Shown in pieces: positions 1 to 6,795 of a DNA stretch of 39,696 nucleotides; the first letter of the stretch is position 1, and the number at the start of each line of letters is the position of its first letter. The position numbers and the translations under genes were made by a program. The stretch is from contig WRAZ01000017.1 of assembly GCA_009779925.1 (NCBI GenBank), forward strand, positions 1 through 39,696. Direction: 5' to 3'. Under the pieces are notes generated by a model. That model saw nothing but the letters and a program-made list of their open reading frames with translations, had not been told where the DNA came from and did not search any database. Source of the DNA: Chitinivibrionia bacterium. Lineage in GTDB: Bacteria; Fibrobacterota; Chitinivibrionia; Chitinivibrionales; Chitinivibrionaceae.

Positions 1-2
1 AC

Positions 3-275
3 AGACAAGTCGGCACGTTGCGCCCCAACGGCATTGCAAGTCGCGGGGTGCTTATTCGTCATTTGGTTTTGCCCGAAAATCTTGCGGGGACGGATAAATT
101 TGTGCGCTGGGTCGCCGACGAACTCGGCACGGATACCCACGTAAATATTATGAGCCAATACACGCCAAAGTTTATGGCAAACGATTACCCGCCGCTAAAC
201 AGACGACTGATCCCCGGAGAATTCGACCAAGCAATGCGCTGGGCGAGAGAGGCTGGGTTGCGGAATTTTCATTGA
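3..275 (+). CDS. PflX-like radical SAM protein, C-terminal fragment
   Basis: This is the last 90 codons of a gene that starts before the window; the frame is open to the left edge and stops with TGA at 273-275. The visible residues RQVGTLRPNGIASRGVLIRH, followed by LVLPENLAGT, VNIMSQYTPKF and a closing YPPLNRRLIPGEFDQA segment, match the C-terminus of the PflX/COG1313 family, described as pyruvate-formate-lyase-activating-enzyme-like radical SAM proteins. The N-terminal CxxxCxxC iron-sulfur motif lies outside the window, so the catalytic part cannot be checked. The true substrate of this family is poorly defined. The last 19 codon positions overlap a 23-bp repeat that recurs at 1082-1104. Confidence 0.8.
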   Translation, partial: RQVGTLRPNGIASRGVLIRHLVLPENLAGTDKFVRWVADELGTDTHVNIMSQYTPKFMANDYPPLNRRLIPGEFDQAMRWAREAGLRNFH

Positions 276-277
276 GG
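255..277 (+). repeat. 23-bp direct repeat, left copy
   Basis: Positions 255-277 are identical to 1082-1104, and similarity continues weakly for a few more bases on the right. This copy covers the last six sense codons and the stop codon of the radical SAM gene. The two copies enclose the PBECR nuclease gene. Confidence 0.85.
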
Positions 278-383
278 AAGGGAAAGATAAATCGGATATT
301 TTTAATTAAATTCAAATTACTTCGCATAAATACTCTTACATTATTTATTTTGTCTCCGAAATTACAAATAAACAAAGGTTTTT

Positions 384-1010
384 ATGCTTGAAAAAAATGT
401 TGACGATGATAAAAAATTGAAAGGGCTGGAGCGATATTCTGCGCGAGATATTGAAAATTGGAAAGAAAATGAAAAAATAATTGTCGCTAAAAGCGATAGC
501 GATGTGGAAGATTTTATAAAAAACTCGTTAAACGGAAATATTAAGTTCGGAGAAATGCGCCTCGGAAGAATTGACAATGGGTTGGCGCAAAGGATACTGA
601 ATGAAACGGGTGTAAATTTAAGCGGATACAGTTTGTTGGTCAGAGCCGACGATGTAAGACACGTTTTTAATAAACACGGAAGTTCAAAAGATGAGAATAG
701 TCGAGGGCAACAAGCGATAACCGCACGCGATATAGAGATATTTCCCGAAGTGATTGCAGATTTTGATCTTGTCCGAAAAGGCGAAAACAACACTTTATTA
801 TTCACGAAAGAAGTTAGCGGAAAATTAACGGCTGTAAGTATATACGCAAATGGCAGAAGAAGTTTGTCTCTTAAAACTATGTATAAAAGGATAGACAGAA
901 GTGCAACCCAAGCGGCGAATGCTAAACGCTCTCGTCAAACGTCCAAAAACGACTTGGGCGGGACTTCCGATAATAAAATACAAACAAGCAACAAAAAAAG
1001 TCAAGAGTAA
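384..1010 (+). CDS. PBECR-type (Barnase/EndoU/ColicinE5/RelE-like) nuclease, probable toxin
   Basis: The 208-aa protein has a central segment, residues about 85-135, with the pattern RADDVRHVFNKHG, E104, GQQAIT, then DIEIFPEVIADFDLV. That arrangement of two histidines (H93, H98), an acidic residue and a D-(I)-x-x-(I/F)-P helix is what I recognise from the phage-associated PBECR nuclease domains (Barnase-EndoU-ColicinE5/D-RelE fold). A strand pair and an RRSLSLKTMYKR segment at 158-169 complete the fold. Such domains usually sit at the end of phage MuF or polymorphic toxins and cut RNA; here the domain is stand-alone with a basic disordered tail (about 175-208). The ATG follows an AAAGG at 6 bases. 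There is no neighbouring antitoxin or immunity gene. Family assignment is from pattern memory; the activity is inferred. Confidence 0.6.
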   Translation: MLEKNVDDDKKLKGLERYSARDIENWKENEKIIVAKSDSDVEDFIKNSLNGNIKFGEMRLGRIDNGLAQRILNETGVNLSGYSLLVRADDVRHVFNKHGSSKDENSRGQQAITARDIEIFPEVIADFDLVRKGENNTLLFTKEVSGKLTAVSIYANGRRSLSLKTMYKRIDRSATQAANAKRSRQTSKNDLGGTSDNKIQTSNKKSQE

Positions 1011-1081
1011 AACAGAAAATTTGTAAATTTTCATAAAATAGTCCCCAAAATTCCGGAAAATCGCACCGCATCGTAGGGGCG

Positions 1082-1104
1082 GGGTTGCGGAATTTTCATT
1101 GAGG
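1082..1104 (+). repeat. 23-bp direct repeat, right copy
   Basis: Exact copy of 255-277, 827 bp downstream. It is preceded at 1072-1081 by a half site resembling the GGGCGGGTTT palindromic repeat seen at 12933 and 27962. It is non-coding here. Confidence 0.85.
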
Positions 1105-1138
1105 GAGGAAAAATCTGCATTTGTTTTTTTCTGGCAAA

Positions 1139-1163
1139 AAGGGACGATTAAAAATCGTCCCTT
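1139..1163 (-). terminator. Rho-independent terminator of the beta-helix gene
   Basis: An 11-bp perfect stem (1139-1149 with 1153-1163) and a 3-base loop lie 22 bp after the minus-strand stop at 1186. In minus-strand reading the stem is followed by a short T run. Confidence 0.75.
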
Positions 1164-1185
1164 GATAAATTTGAAAAACTAATTT

Positions 1186-3186
1186 TTATCTACTAACGCC
1201 GATTCTTGCGGAATAGGTGAATCTTCTGCCGCTGATTCCCGTTGCCTCTGCGATTATCAAATACGTCCCGTTGGCGACGAAACGCCCTGATTGGTTTTGC
1301 AAATTCCAGATAATGGGCAAATGATGATTTGCCCCTACGGCGGTTTCCGTGAATACGACATTACCCAACGCATCCATAATTCGCAGATTTATTGTTGCGG
1401 GCTCGGGGGTAATTACCGAAATTCTTGCGAAATCGGAGACAATTGCGTTTTCGAGGAGAATGCCGAAGCGGGTGTCGGTGTTTATGCGTCTGAAAATCGA
1501 ATTTTGGCTTGGGTTTACCGTAACGGTTGCTATCGGAAAAAAGCCGCCCGGATAACTGATACCGCCTCCTTGCTCGCTGTTTAATTCCCACGATGCCGAA
1601 TTTTCAGGCAGAGATACTAAGCCGGTTCTGTCGCCTGCGTTGTGCGTGCCGACAGCCGCTTCGGCAGTATAGGCGACAATAGTACCGCCTAATTCGCCTG
1701 TATGCGCTCTACCGAGAATACCTTGAATATTCTCTCTCTGTCCAATTATCAAACCACCCGTTATATTTAATACGGAATTGTCGCCCCACCCGATGCCAAT
1801 CACGGCGAACCAGTTGCTATTACTACCTACCACTCCTCCGGAAATTGTGACGATATTATTTGAGCAATCAAAATTTTGTTGAATTGCTCCTCCTGTTGCG
1901 GAATGTATTATTCCTCCGGAAACTGTTAATCGACCGGCAGTATTTCTGGTAATTGCTATATCGTCGCCGGCGCTTATTATTTTTGCACCGTCCACAACCT
2001 CAAATTCGCCGCTACCGAAAATTCTTATAGTCCCCTCACCACTAACAGTCCAATCCCATGTGGCGGAATTCGTATATCTTGCCTGCCAAATAACTTTTGA
2101 GGTAGCGGGAATATTAAGAGCAATTCTTCTGTCTGCGTTATCAACCGACTCATTACCTGCACTCACAATTGCCACCGTTGCGTTCGCAGGTATCGACAGT
2201 GTTCCGTTTGCTCCTGCGGCTATAGTGACAGTAACGGATTCAATGCCTAAGGGAATATCAATGTTATCGCCGTCCCCGTTCCAAACAAATTCATTTGTCG
2301 CATTTATCTCTGTCATAGTAAAGGGAAAAACATCACCGTCGGCATTGTATTTAACGCCCGTTATAAGATTATTTTCAAAGTTCCACGATACAGGCGCGTT
2401 GTTCGGTAAAAATGACAAAAATTCTTTACCGCCGTTTGTTATTGAGCCGGAGAAATATGTGCTTACAGTAGGAAGAGCAATAATCACGCCGCCTAATTCG
2501 CCCGTATGCGCTCTATTGAGAATGCCTTCAGGTCCCGAATTCATATTCCCTCTCGGCGCAATTATTAAACCACCGATGATATTTAACTCGGAATTGTCTT
2601 CCCCCCAACTCGTAGTAGGTACAAAAATTACATTTGCAGTAGCGCTGTTGTTGCTTACCACTCCGCCGGAAATTGTGACAATAGCATTTGACCAAGAATT
2701 ATTTTGAATTGCCGTGCCTCTGTCAGAATGCACTATTCCTCCGGAAACTGTGATTTGACCGCCAACACCAACTCTGTTAATTGCTATATCGTTGTCGGTG
2801 TTTATTATTTTCGCACCGTCCACAACCTCAAATTCACCGTCGTCGGCGGAAATTATTACAGCTCCTCCGATCGTCCACGTCGAATCCGTCCTCCAATCCG
2901 GCGCAGATGTAGAATTCGTATATCTCGCCTGCCAAATAACTTTTGAGGTAGCGGGAATATTCAGGGAAATTCTTCTGTCACCATTATTGACCGTTTCATT
3001 ACCCGCACTCACAATCGTCACCGTCGTATTCTCCGGCACATCCATCGTTCCCTCTGCTCCTGCGGCAATTGTTACCGTCGTCCCATTTGTAATTGTCGGC
3101 GGCGTGTTATTATTCCACGTCACCTGTCCACACACCACACTCGCGATAATCCCTATCGTCGCCAATACCCTGAAAAGTTTCCTCAT
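1186..3186 (-). CDS. Secreted beta-helix protein with two tandem repeats and a FlgD-like C-terminal domain
   Basis: The 666-aa protein begins with a signal peptide (residues 1-20, ending SVVCG; no good lipobox). Two homologous units follow, about residues 37-292 and 318-553. Each holds a VTIAAGA segment, an LNIPATSKVIWQARYTNS block, GEFEVVDGAKII and VTISGGVV rungs typical of a right-handed parallel beta-helix, and a GRAHTGELGG-like end. Residues 574-666 form a FlgD-like Ig or type IX secretion-like tail (ARISVITPEPATINLRI, then WNLQNQSGRFVANGTYLI). The same tail ends the protein at 9085-13113. The likely role is an exported or surface-attached adhesin-like protein; no enzyme motif is visible. 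The ATG has a weak AAGGCGG ribosome binding site. The long leader upstream is described separately. Confidence 0.8.
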   Translation of the reverse strand: MRKLFRVLATIGIIASVVCGQVTWNNNTPPTITNGTTVTIAAGAEGTMDVPENTTVTIVSAGNETVNNGDRRISLNIPATSKVIWQARYTNSTSAPDWRTDSTWTIGGAVIISADDGEFEVVDGAKIINTDNDIAINRVGVGGQITVSGGIVHSDRGTAIQNNSWSNAIVTISGGVVSNNSATANVIFVPTTSWGEDNSELNIIGGLIIAPRGNMNSGPEGILNRAHTGELGGVIIALPTVSTYFSGSITNGGKEFLSFLPNNAPVSWNFENNLITGVKYNADGDVFPFTMTEINATNEFVWNGDGDNIDIPLGIESVTVTIAAGANGTLSIPANATVAIVSAGNESVDNADRRIALNIPATSKVIWQARYTNSATWDWTVSGEGTIRIFGSGEFEVVDGAKIISAGDDIAITRNTAGRLTVSGGIIHSATGGAIQQNFDCSNNIVTISGGVVGSNSNWFAVIGIGWGDNSVLNITGGLIIGQRENIQGILGRAHTGELGGTIVAYTAEAAVGTHNAGDRTGLVSLPENSASWELNSEQGGGISYPGGFFPIATVTVNPSQNSIFRRINTDTRFGILLENAIVSDFARISVITPEPATINLRIMDALGNVVFTETAVGANHHLPIIWNLQNQSGRFVANGTYLIIAEATGISGRRFTYSARIGVSR

Positions 3187-3249
3187 AAAACCGCCTTCCC
3201 GCCGTTTCCATACGGCAATGTTAAAATTTCAAGCAAGAAACAGCGGAAA

Positions 3250-3426
3250 GGCTGTTCTGCCGGTAAAATTCGTAATTTTTGCAGTAAATACAGAATACGC
3301 CTATGTTTTAATTAGAGAAGGCAGACAGAACAGCCCCGACGGACATTCGTCTTCTCTAATTGTTGATAGAGAATAACATATACGAAAAAACAGAACTAAA
3401 ATTTCTGCTTCCTGTATTTACTGCAC
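3250..3426 (-). other. Interlocking inverted repeats (structured leader RNA or small mobile element)
   Basis: Three pairings were found. An outer 14-bp perfect inverted repeat joins 3281-3294 with 3413-3426. An inner 11-bp perfect stem joins 3310-3320 with 3351-3361. In addition 3326-3335, inside the inner loop, is complementary to 3250-3259 outside the outer stem, giving a pseudoknot or alternative fold. A weaker hairpin at 3391-3407 is followed by six T on the minus strand. The element ends 64 bp before the start of the minus-strand beta-helix gene. It could be a cis-regulatory RNA or a terminal-inverted-repeat element; no known riboswitch consensus was recognised. The remaining intergenic sequence, 3187-3249 and 3427-3516, shows no gene. 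Confidence 0.5.
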
Positions 3427-3516
3427 AAGAAAAATATGTTTTGTTTTTGGTGGTTTACGGGATTATTTTGTTTTTGGTGAAAATTTATCGTATGAGATAG
3501 ACACACGGGTCTGCCC

Positions 3517-3624
3517 TTACGGTTTCCGTTTCCTGATTTTTTCTAAAACTAACAACCCGTCCAAATCAATTTTTGAAAACGCAAAACACAAAATTGCCGC
3601 CAATACATTTTTAAGACTTATCAT
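3517..3624 (-). CDS. 35-aa hydrophobic peptide, hypothetical
   Basis: An ATG at 3624 is preceded by GGGAG at 5 bases, a strong ribosome binding site. The peptide starts MISLKNVLAAILCFAFSKI, resembling a signal peptide or one membrane segment, then DLDGLLVLEKIRKRKP and TAA. Its end runs into a half palindromic repeat (GGGCAGACCCGTGTGTC on the minus strand). It may be a small membrane peptide, or the stub of a secreted protein whose 3' part was lost. No homologue was recognised. Confidence 0.35.
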   Translation of the reverse strand: MISLKNVLAAILCFAFSKIDLDGLLVLEKIRKRKP

Positions 3625-3687
3625 AAAAACTCCCTTTTTATTTGTTTAATTGAACTTGTTTTCGACTTTGACGACACAAAAAAGAAC

Positions 3688-3714
3688 GCAAAAATTTTGC
3701 GCCTGAAAAGGCGT
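3688..3714 (-). terminator. Possible terminator of the coiled-coil nuclease gene
   Basis: On the minus strand a short GC-rich hairpin (about 3698-3714, GACGCC...GGCGC) is followed by AAAATTTTTG and a T-rich stretch. The stem is only five to six pairs, so the call is weak. Confidence 0.35.
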
Positions 3715-3731
3715 CCCCTTGTAATATCCCC

Positions 3732-3760
3732 ACATATATAATATGGAATATTATATATGT
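3732..3760. repeat. AT-rich perfect palindrome
   Basis: A 13-bp stem (3732-3744 with 3748-3760) and a GGA loop lie between the coiled-coil nuclease gene and the small peptide gene. There is no T run, so it is not an obvious intrinsic terminator. It may be a protein-binding site or a transcript-end hairpin. The rest of 3625-3783 shows no gene. Confidence 0.6.
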
Positions 3761-3783
3761 ATATGTGTTGTGTTGTTCATTTT

Positions 3784-4377
3784 CTAATACTCCTTCACAA
3801 AATCGGAGTTAATTTCAATGGTTTTTCCGTCTTGTTTTATAACTCCTACGCCGAGTTCGTTCGCTTTTTCAACAACATAGTTGTCAAAAGAAAGCCCTGC
3901 AACTCCGAGATACACCCTGTAATTTGCGTATTCGGGGAAATATTTTCTGAATTGCGACAATTTTGTTGTTGCCAAATTTTCTACAAAATTCGGGTGAATA
4001 CGAGTTTTTGCTTCAATAATCGCAACACTGTCGCCATTTACCAAAACAATATCAAATTCACAAGTTTCCTTTTTCTCTACTTTAAGATTAGGTATTAATT
4101 TGTCAAATTTTATTCCCGCAAAAGTAAGGTTTTTAGCAAGCGCGCGCTGAAAAAATTCTTCTGCGTAAAGCCCGTTGTTTTTTCCCATATTGCCAACAAG
4201 TTCTTTGAGCTTTTCAAGGCTTTTATCGGCTTTAGCCGCTCGCTTGTCGGCGGCGTCGGAGCGTTTTTGGAACTCTTCTTCGTTTTTCTTTTGCAATTCT
4301 CTAATCTCCGCAAAACCTTTCATGTTTTCCGCCATTGCCGCCCTGATTTCCGCCATTTCTTCTTGCCATTTTTCCAT
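3784..4377 (-). CDS. Coiled-coil protein with PD-(D/E)XK nuclease-like domain (DUF3782-like)
   Basis: In this 197-aa protein residues 1-70 are a charged, alanine- and glutamate-rich coiled coil (MEKWQEEMAEIRAAMAENM onward). The C-terminal half carries TCEFDIVLVNGDSVAIIEAKTRI, where D and ExK form the classical PD-(D/E)XK active-site spacing. A glycine-rich strand and a VVEKANELGVGVI segment follow. The architecture matches DUF3782-like proteins common in cyanobacteria, archaea and termite-gut bacteria. Their function is unknown; nuclease activity is inferred from the motif. It starts at the ATG nearest a GGCGGA sequence and is transcribed alone. A candidate promoter lies at 4422-4435. Confidence 0.65.
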   Translation of the reverse strand: MEKWQEEMAEIRAAMAENMKGFAEIRELQKKNEEEFQKRSDAADKRAAKADKSLEKLKELVGNMGKNNGLYAEEFFQRALAKNLTFAGIKFDKLIPNLKVEKKETCEFDIVLVNGDSVAIIEAKTRIHPNFVENLATTKLSQFRKYFPEYANYRVYLGVAGLSFDNYVVEKANELGVGVIKQDGKTIEINSDFVKEY

Positions 4378-4421
4378 AAATTTCCGCCTTGCTTTGTTGT
4401 ATCCTTGTATCAGTTGCAGAT

Positions 4422-4435
4422 AAAAATACTATATG
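4422..4435 (-). promoter_or_regulatory. Candidate promoter motif (CATATAGTATTTTT)
   Basis: Minus-strand CATATAGTATTTTT lies about 45 bp before the ATG of the coiled-coil nuclease gene. It belongs to a motif family with better copies at 13198, 26156 and 27903. Confidence 0.35.
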
Positions 4436-4479
4436 CGTAAGGACAATATAGCAAATTTTTTAGAAAGAACAATATTCGC

Positions 4480-4941
4480 TTACAACGAACTCCACTGAAT
4501 TTCACAGCAAACGCCGTCTTCAAACCAGACGTTCAGGCATTTTTCTTGTGAGAAAAGTAAGCGCAATTTTACCTCTTCGTCTTCGCCCTCTTCCGCTTCG
4601 ATTTCTTCTTCGTTGATGTCGTTGATGTTCATATTTTGCAAAATATTTTTGACATCTTTAATGCCTTTTCCGATAAGTTTTTTGCCGCCCAACTCAAAAT
4701 CGTCGTCATCGACTTCTATTGTGCCTAATTTCCATTCGTCTTCTTCGTCGAAATAGAGCGTTGCGCCTAATTCGTCGTAAATCCACGCGACGGTATCGCC
4801 GAAATCTTCGCCGTCTGCGCTCGGCACTTCCGAGTTTTCTATTTCGCTTGGCTCGCCTAAAATCTTTTTAACTTCTTCAAAGCGCATTCCAAAACGCAAC
4901 TCATTACCGAGACCTTTTCCTAATTCAATTGTTTTTTCCAT
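4480..4941 (-). CDS. Hypothetical acidic protein, probably also translated from an internal start
   Basis: This is the second part of the TrmB fusion, considered as its own 153-aa gene. The ATG at 4939-4941 has AAGGAG six bases upstream, a spacing typical of real starts, even though the frame is continuous with trmB. The sequence has an F-x-x-V-K-K-I-L-G-E-P segment typical of small BamE/SmpA-like or immunity-like folds, then a very acidic stretch (EVDDDDFELGG; NDINEEEIEAEEGEDEEV) and a C-terminal NVWFEDGVCCEIQW. No function can be assigned. It probably forms an operon with trmB, the reductase and the CBM48 gene. Confidence 0.5.
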   Translation of the reverse strand: MEKTIELGKGLGNELRFGMRFEEVKKILGEPSEIENSEVPSADGEDFGDTVAWIYDELGATLYFDEEDEWKLGTIEVDDDDFELGGKKLIGKGIKDVKNILQNMNINDINEEEIEAEEGEDEEVKLRLLFSQEKCLNVWFEDGVCCEIQWSSL

Positions 4942-5592
4942 TGTTTTCTCCTTTTTTTTGAAACTTACAGCACAAAAATATATTTTTTTTCCAAGCCCCG
5001 CGAACTTTTCTTCATATTCCGTGCGAATATTCCAAGTCGGCTCGTTTTCGTGCAGGTCTAAATTGAGCGAATTTATACGAAGCCCGAAATTATTAAATTC
5101 GGATAAAGAATACTCGAAAAATTTGCGATTATCCGTTTTATATTGCAAAATTCCGCCGCCGGTAAGAATTTTTTCATACTTTTTCAAGAAATTTGTATGA
5201 GTCATTCGCTTGTTTCTTTGCGATGTTCTTTCCCACGGGTCGCTGAAATTAAGATAGATTTTCTCTATTTCGCCGTTTCCGAATATTTCGAGGATATTGT
5301 TTGCGTCGTAGCGCAAAAGTCGCAGGTTTTTTATGGGGTTGTCTATTGTTTTTTCTAAAGCGCGCAACAAAACCGAGTCGAATTTTTCTATTCCCAAGAA
5401 ATTTATATCTGGATTTTGTTTCGCCAAATTTATTATGAAATTCCCACGTCCGATACCGATTTCGAGGTGTAGCGGGTTGTTGTTTTCGAATATTTTCGTC
5501 CAGTTTCCTATAAAATCTTTTGGGTTTGCGACAACGATTTCGGGATTTGCGGCAAGCACACTGCCTGCGCGCGGGATATTTCTTAATCTCAT
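4480..5592 (-). CDS. trmB: tRNA (guanine-N7)-methyltransferase TrmB fused to a hypothetical domain
   Basis: Residues 1-213 are TrmB: the SAM-binding LHLEIGIGRGNFI (E44, G46-G50), GIEKFD at 68-73, the LRYDANNIL loop (D97), NFSDPW at 115-120 and KTDNRKFF at 152-159. The family makes m7G46 in tRNA and is normally about 200-240 aa. The open frame continues for 153 more residues with an acidic domain (MEKTIELGKGLGNELRFGMR, then VKKILGEPSEIE) that I do not recognise; the pattern is faintly BamE/SmpA-like. The junction is an A8 tract (T8 on plus, 4952-4959) overlapping a GGAG ribosome binding site before an internal ATG at 4941. Either one base gained or one lost there gives a stop within about 14 codons. 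The start overlaps the upstream reductase stop by ATGA. Confidence 0.85.
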   Translation of the reverse strand: MRLRNIPRAGSVLAANPEIVVANPKDFIGNWTKIFENNNPLHLEIGIGRGNFIINLAKQNPDINFLGIEKFDSVLLRALEKTIDNPIKNLRLLRYDANNILEIFGNGEIEKIYLNFSDPWERTSQRNKRMTHTNFLKKYEKILTGGGILQYKTDNRKFFEYSLSEFNNFGLRINSLNLDLHENEPTWNIRTEYEEKFAGLGKKIYFCAVSFKKKEKTMEKTIELGKGLGNELRFGMRFEEVKKILGEPSEIENSEVPSADGEDFGDTVAWIYDELGATLYFDEEDEWKLGTIEVDDDDFELGGKKLIGKGIKDVKNILQNMNINDINEEEIEAEEGEDEEVKLRLLFSQEKCLNVWFEDGVCCEIQWSSL

Positions 5593-6788
5593 ACAATTTG
5601 TCCGTAAAAAATAGTTTCCTTAATAATTTCACTGATTGTCGGGTGCGCAAAAACTGTAGTTCTTATATCTTGAACGGTCAAATTTTTCTGAACTATCAAC
5701 GCCATTACCGCGCTTATTTCTTCTGCGTTGGGCGAAATTAAATGCAATCCTGCAATTTTTCCGCTTTCTTTTTCGATTACCGCTTCGCATAGTCCTCTTT
5801 CGCCCGTATCTGTCATTGCGCGGAATTTGGCATTTCCCGAAAGCGGCATTTGGCGGACTTCGTATTGAGTATCTTTTGTCGGCAAAACTCCCACTCTTAC
5901 GATTGACGGGTCGGTGTATAAAACAGCGGGAATACTTTCGTAATCGAGTGCAAAATCATTGCCAATAATTTTGTTTATTGCGACAAATCCCTCTTGCTCC
6001 GCCGTGTGAGCGAGCATTGATTTTGAATTTATGTCGCCTATTGCAAAGCAGTTTTTTGCGGATGTTCGGCAAAATTCGTCGGTTGAAACGCCGTTTTCTG
6101 TTATTTGAAGCGACAAATTTTCTATTCCTTTAATAGGCGCGAATTTTCGTCCGTTTGCGAAATATACATTGTCGCCAATTTCGCCGTCAAAGTTTTTTAC
6201 GAATTCAATTCCGTTTTTTTGCATTTTGCCGACAAGGATATTTACGGCGTTTTGGCTTAAATTTGCGCAAAATTTGTCGCTTTTTTCTAAAACGCGAACT
6301 TTACTTCCCAAGGCGTTAAAAATTTGCGCGGCTTCAAATCCCGCTATTCCGCCGCCGAGTATATCGACATTTTCGGGAATTTCGTCTTGAGTTTTCGGAA
6401 AGAAAATTCCTTGTCCTTTTGCAACGGAACCGCTTGCGATAATTAAATATTTGCTTTCAATTATTTTGTCGCCTGATTTAATTACAAAGTTTTCACCGTT
6501 TTTGGGCAAAATTTCGGCTTCGCTTTCAATAATTTCCACACCGCTCGAAATTAAATCGTGCTTAAGTTTTTGTTGAAAAGAATTGCGAATTTTGTTGAAT
6601 TTGTTATAAATATTTTCGACAGGGGGATTATCCCCTAAATATATTTTTGAAGGAACGCAACCGCAGTTCAGGCAAACGCCGCCTAAAAGATTTTTCTCGA
6701 AAATTATTGATTTAAAATTAAATTCGGAGGCGGTTTTAGCCGCAGAAATTCCTGCAGTTCCGCCTCCGATAATACAAATATCAAGCAT
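5589..6788 (-). CDS. FAD-dependent pyridine nucleotide-disulfide oxidoreductase (dihydrolipoamide dehydrogenase-like)
   Basis: The 399-aa protein opens with the FAD-binding ICIIGGGTAGISAA (residues 4-17), then the redox-active GGVCLNCGCVPSK (Cys39 and Cys44 in CxxxxC, with an extra Cys42). The second nucleotide-binding GGGIAGFEAA sits mid-protein, and NCFAIGDINSKSMLAHTA is the second FAD contact. The dimerisation domain ends with FAHPTISEI, whose His and Glu form the acid-base pair. It is about 60 residues shorter than typical Lpd, mainly after the CxxxxC helix. No E1, E2 or lipoyl genes are nearby, so the substrate (lipoamide, mercuric ion, glutathione or other) is undecided. I chose the second codon, ATG at 6788, over TTG at 6791. 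It has no clear ribosome binding site and is probably coupled to the CBM48 gene. Confidence 0.85.
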   Translation of the reverse strand: MLDICIIGGGTAGISAAKTASEFNFKSIIFEKNLLGGVCLNCGCVPSKIYLGDNPPVENIYNKFNKIRNSFQQKLKHDLISSGVEIIESEAEILPKNGENFVIKSGDKIIESKYLIIASGSVAKGQGIFFPKTQDEIPENVDILGGGIAGFEAAQIFNALGSKVRVLEKSDKFCANLSQNAVNILVGKMQKNGIEFVKNFDGEIGDNVYFANGRKFAPIKGIENLSLQITENGVSTDEFCRTSAKNCFAIGDINSKSMLAHTAEQEGFVAINKIIGNDFALDYESIPAVLYTDPSIVRVGVLPTKDTQYEVRQMPLSGNAKFRAMTDTGERGLCEAVIEKESGKIAGLHLISPNAEEISAVMALIVQKNLTVQDIRTTVFAHPTISEIIKETIFYGQIV

Positions 6789-6795
6789 CAAAAAA

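Noticed and set aside
3757-4098. Plus-strand frame opposite the coiled-coil nuclease gene
   Set aside because: It is antisense to a gene with a PD-(D/E)XK motif, Phe/Cys-rich, and without recognisable domains or a start signal.
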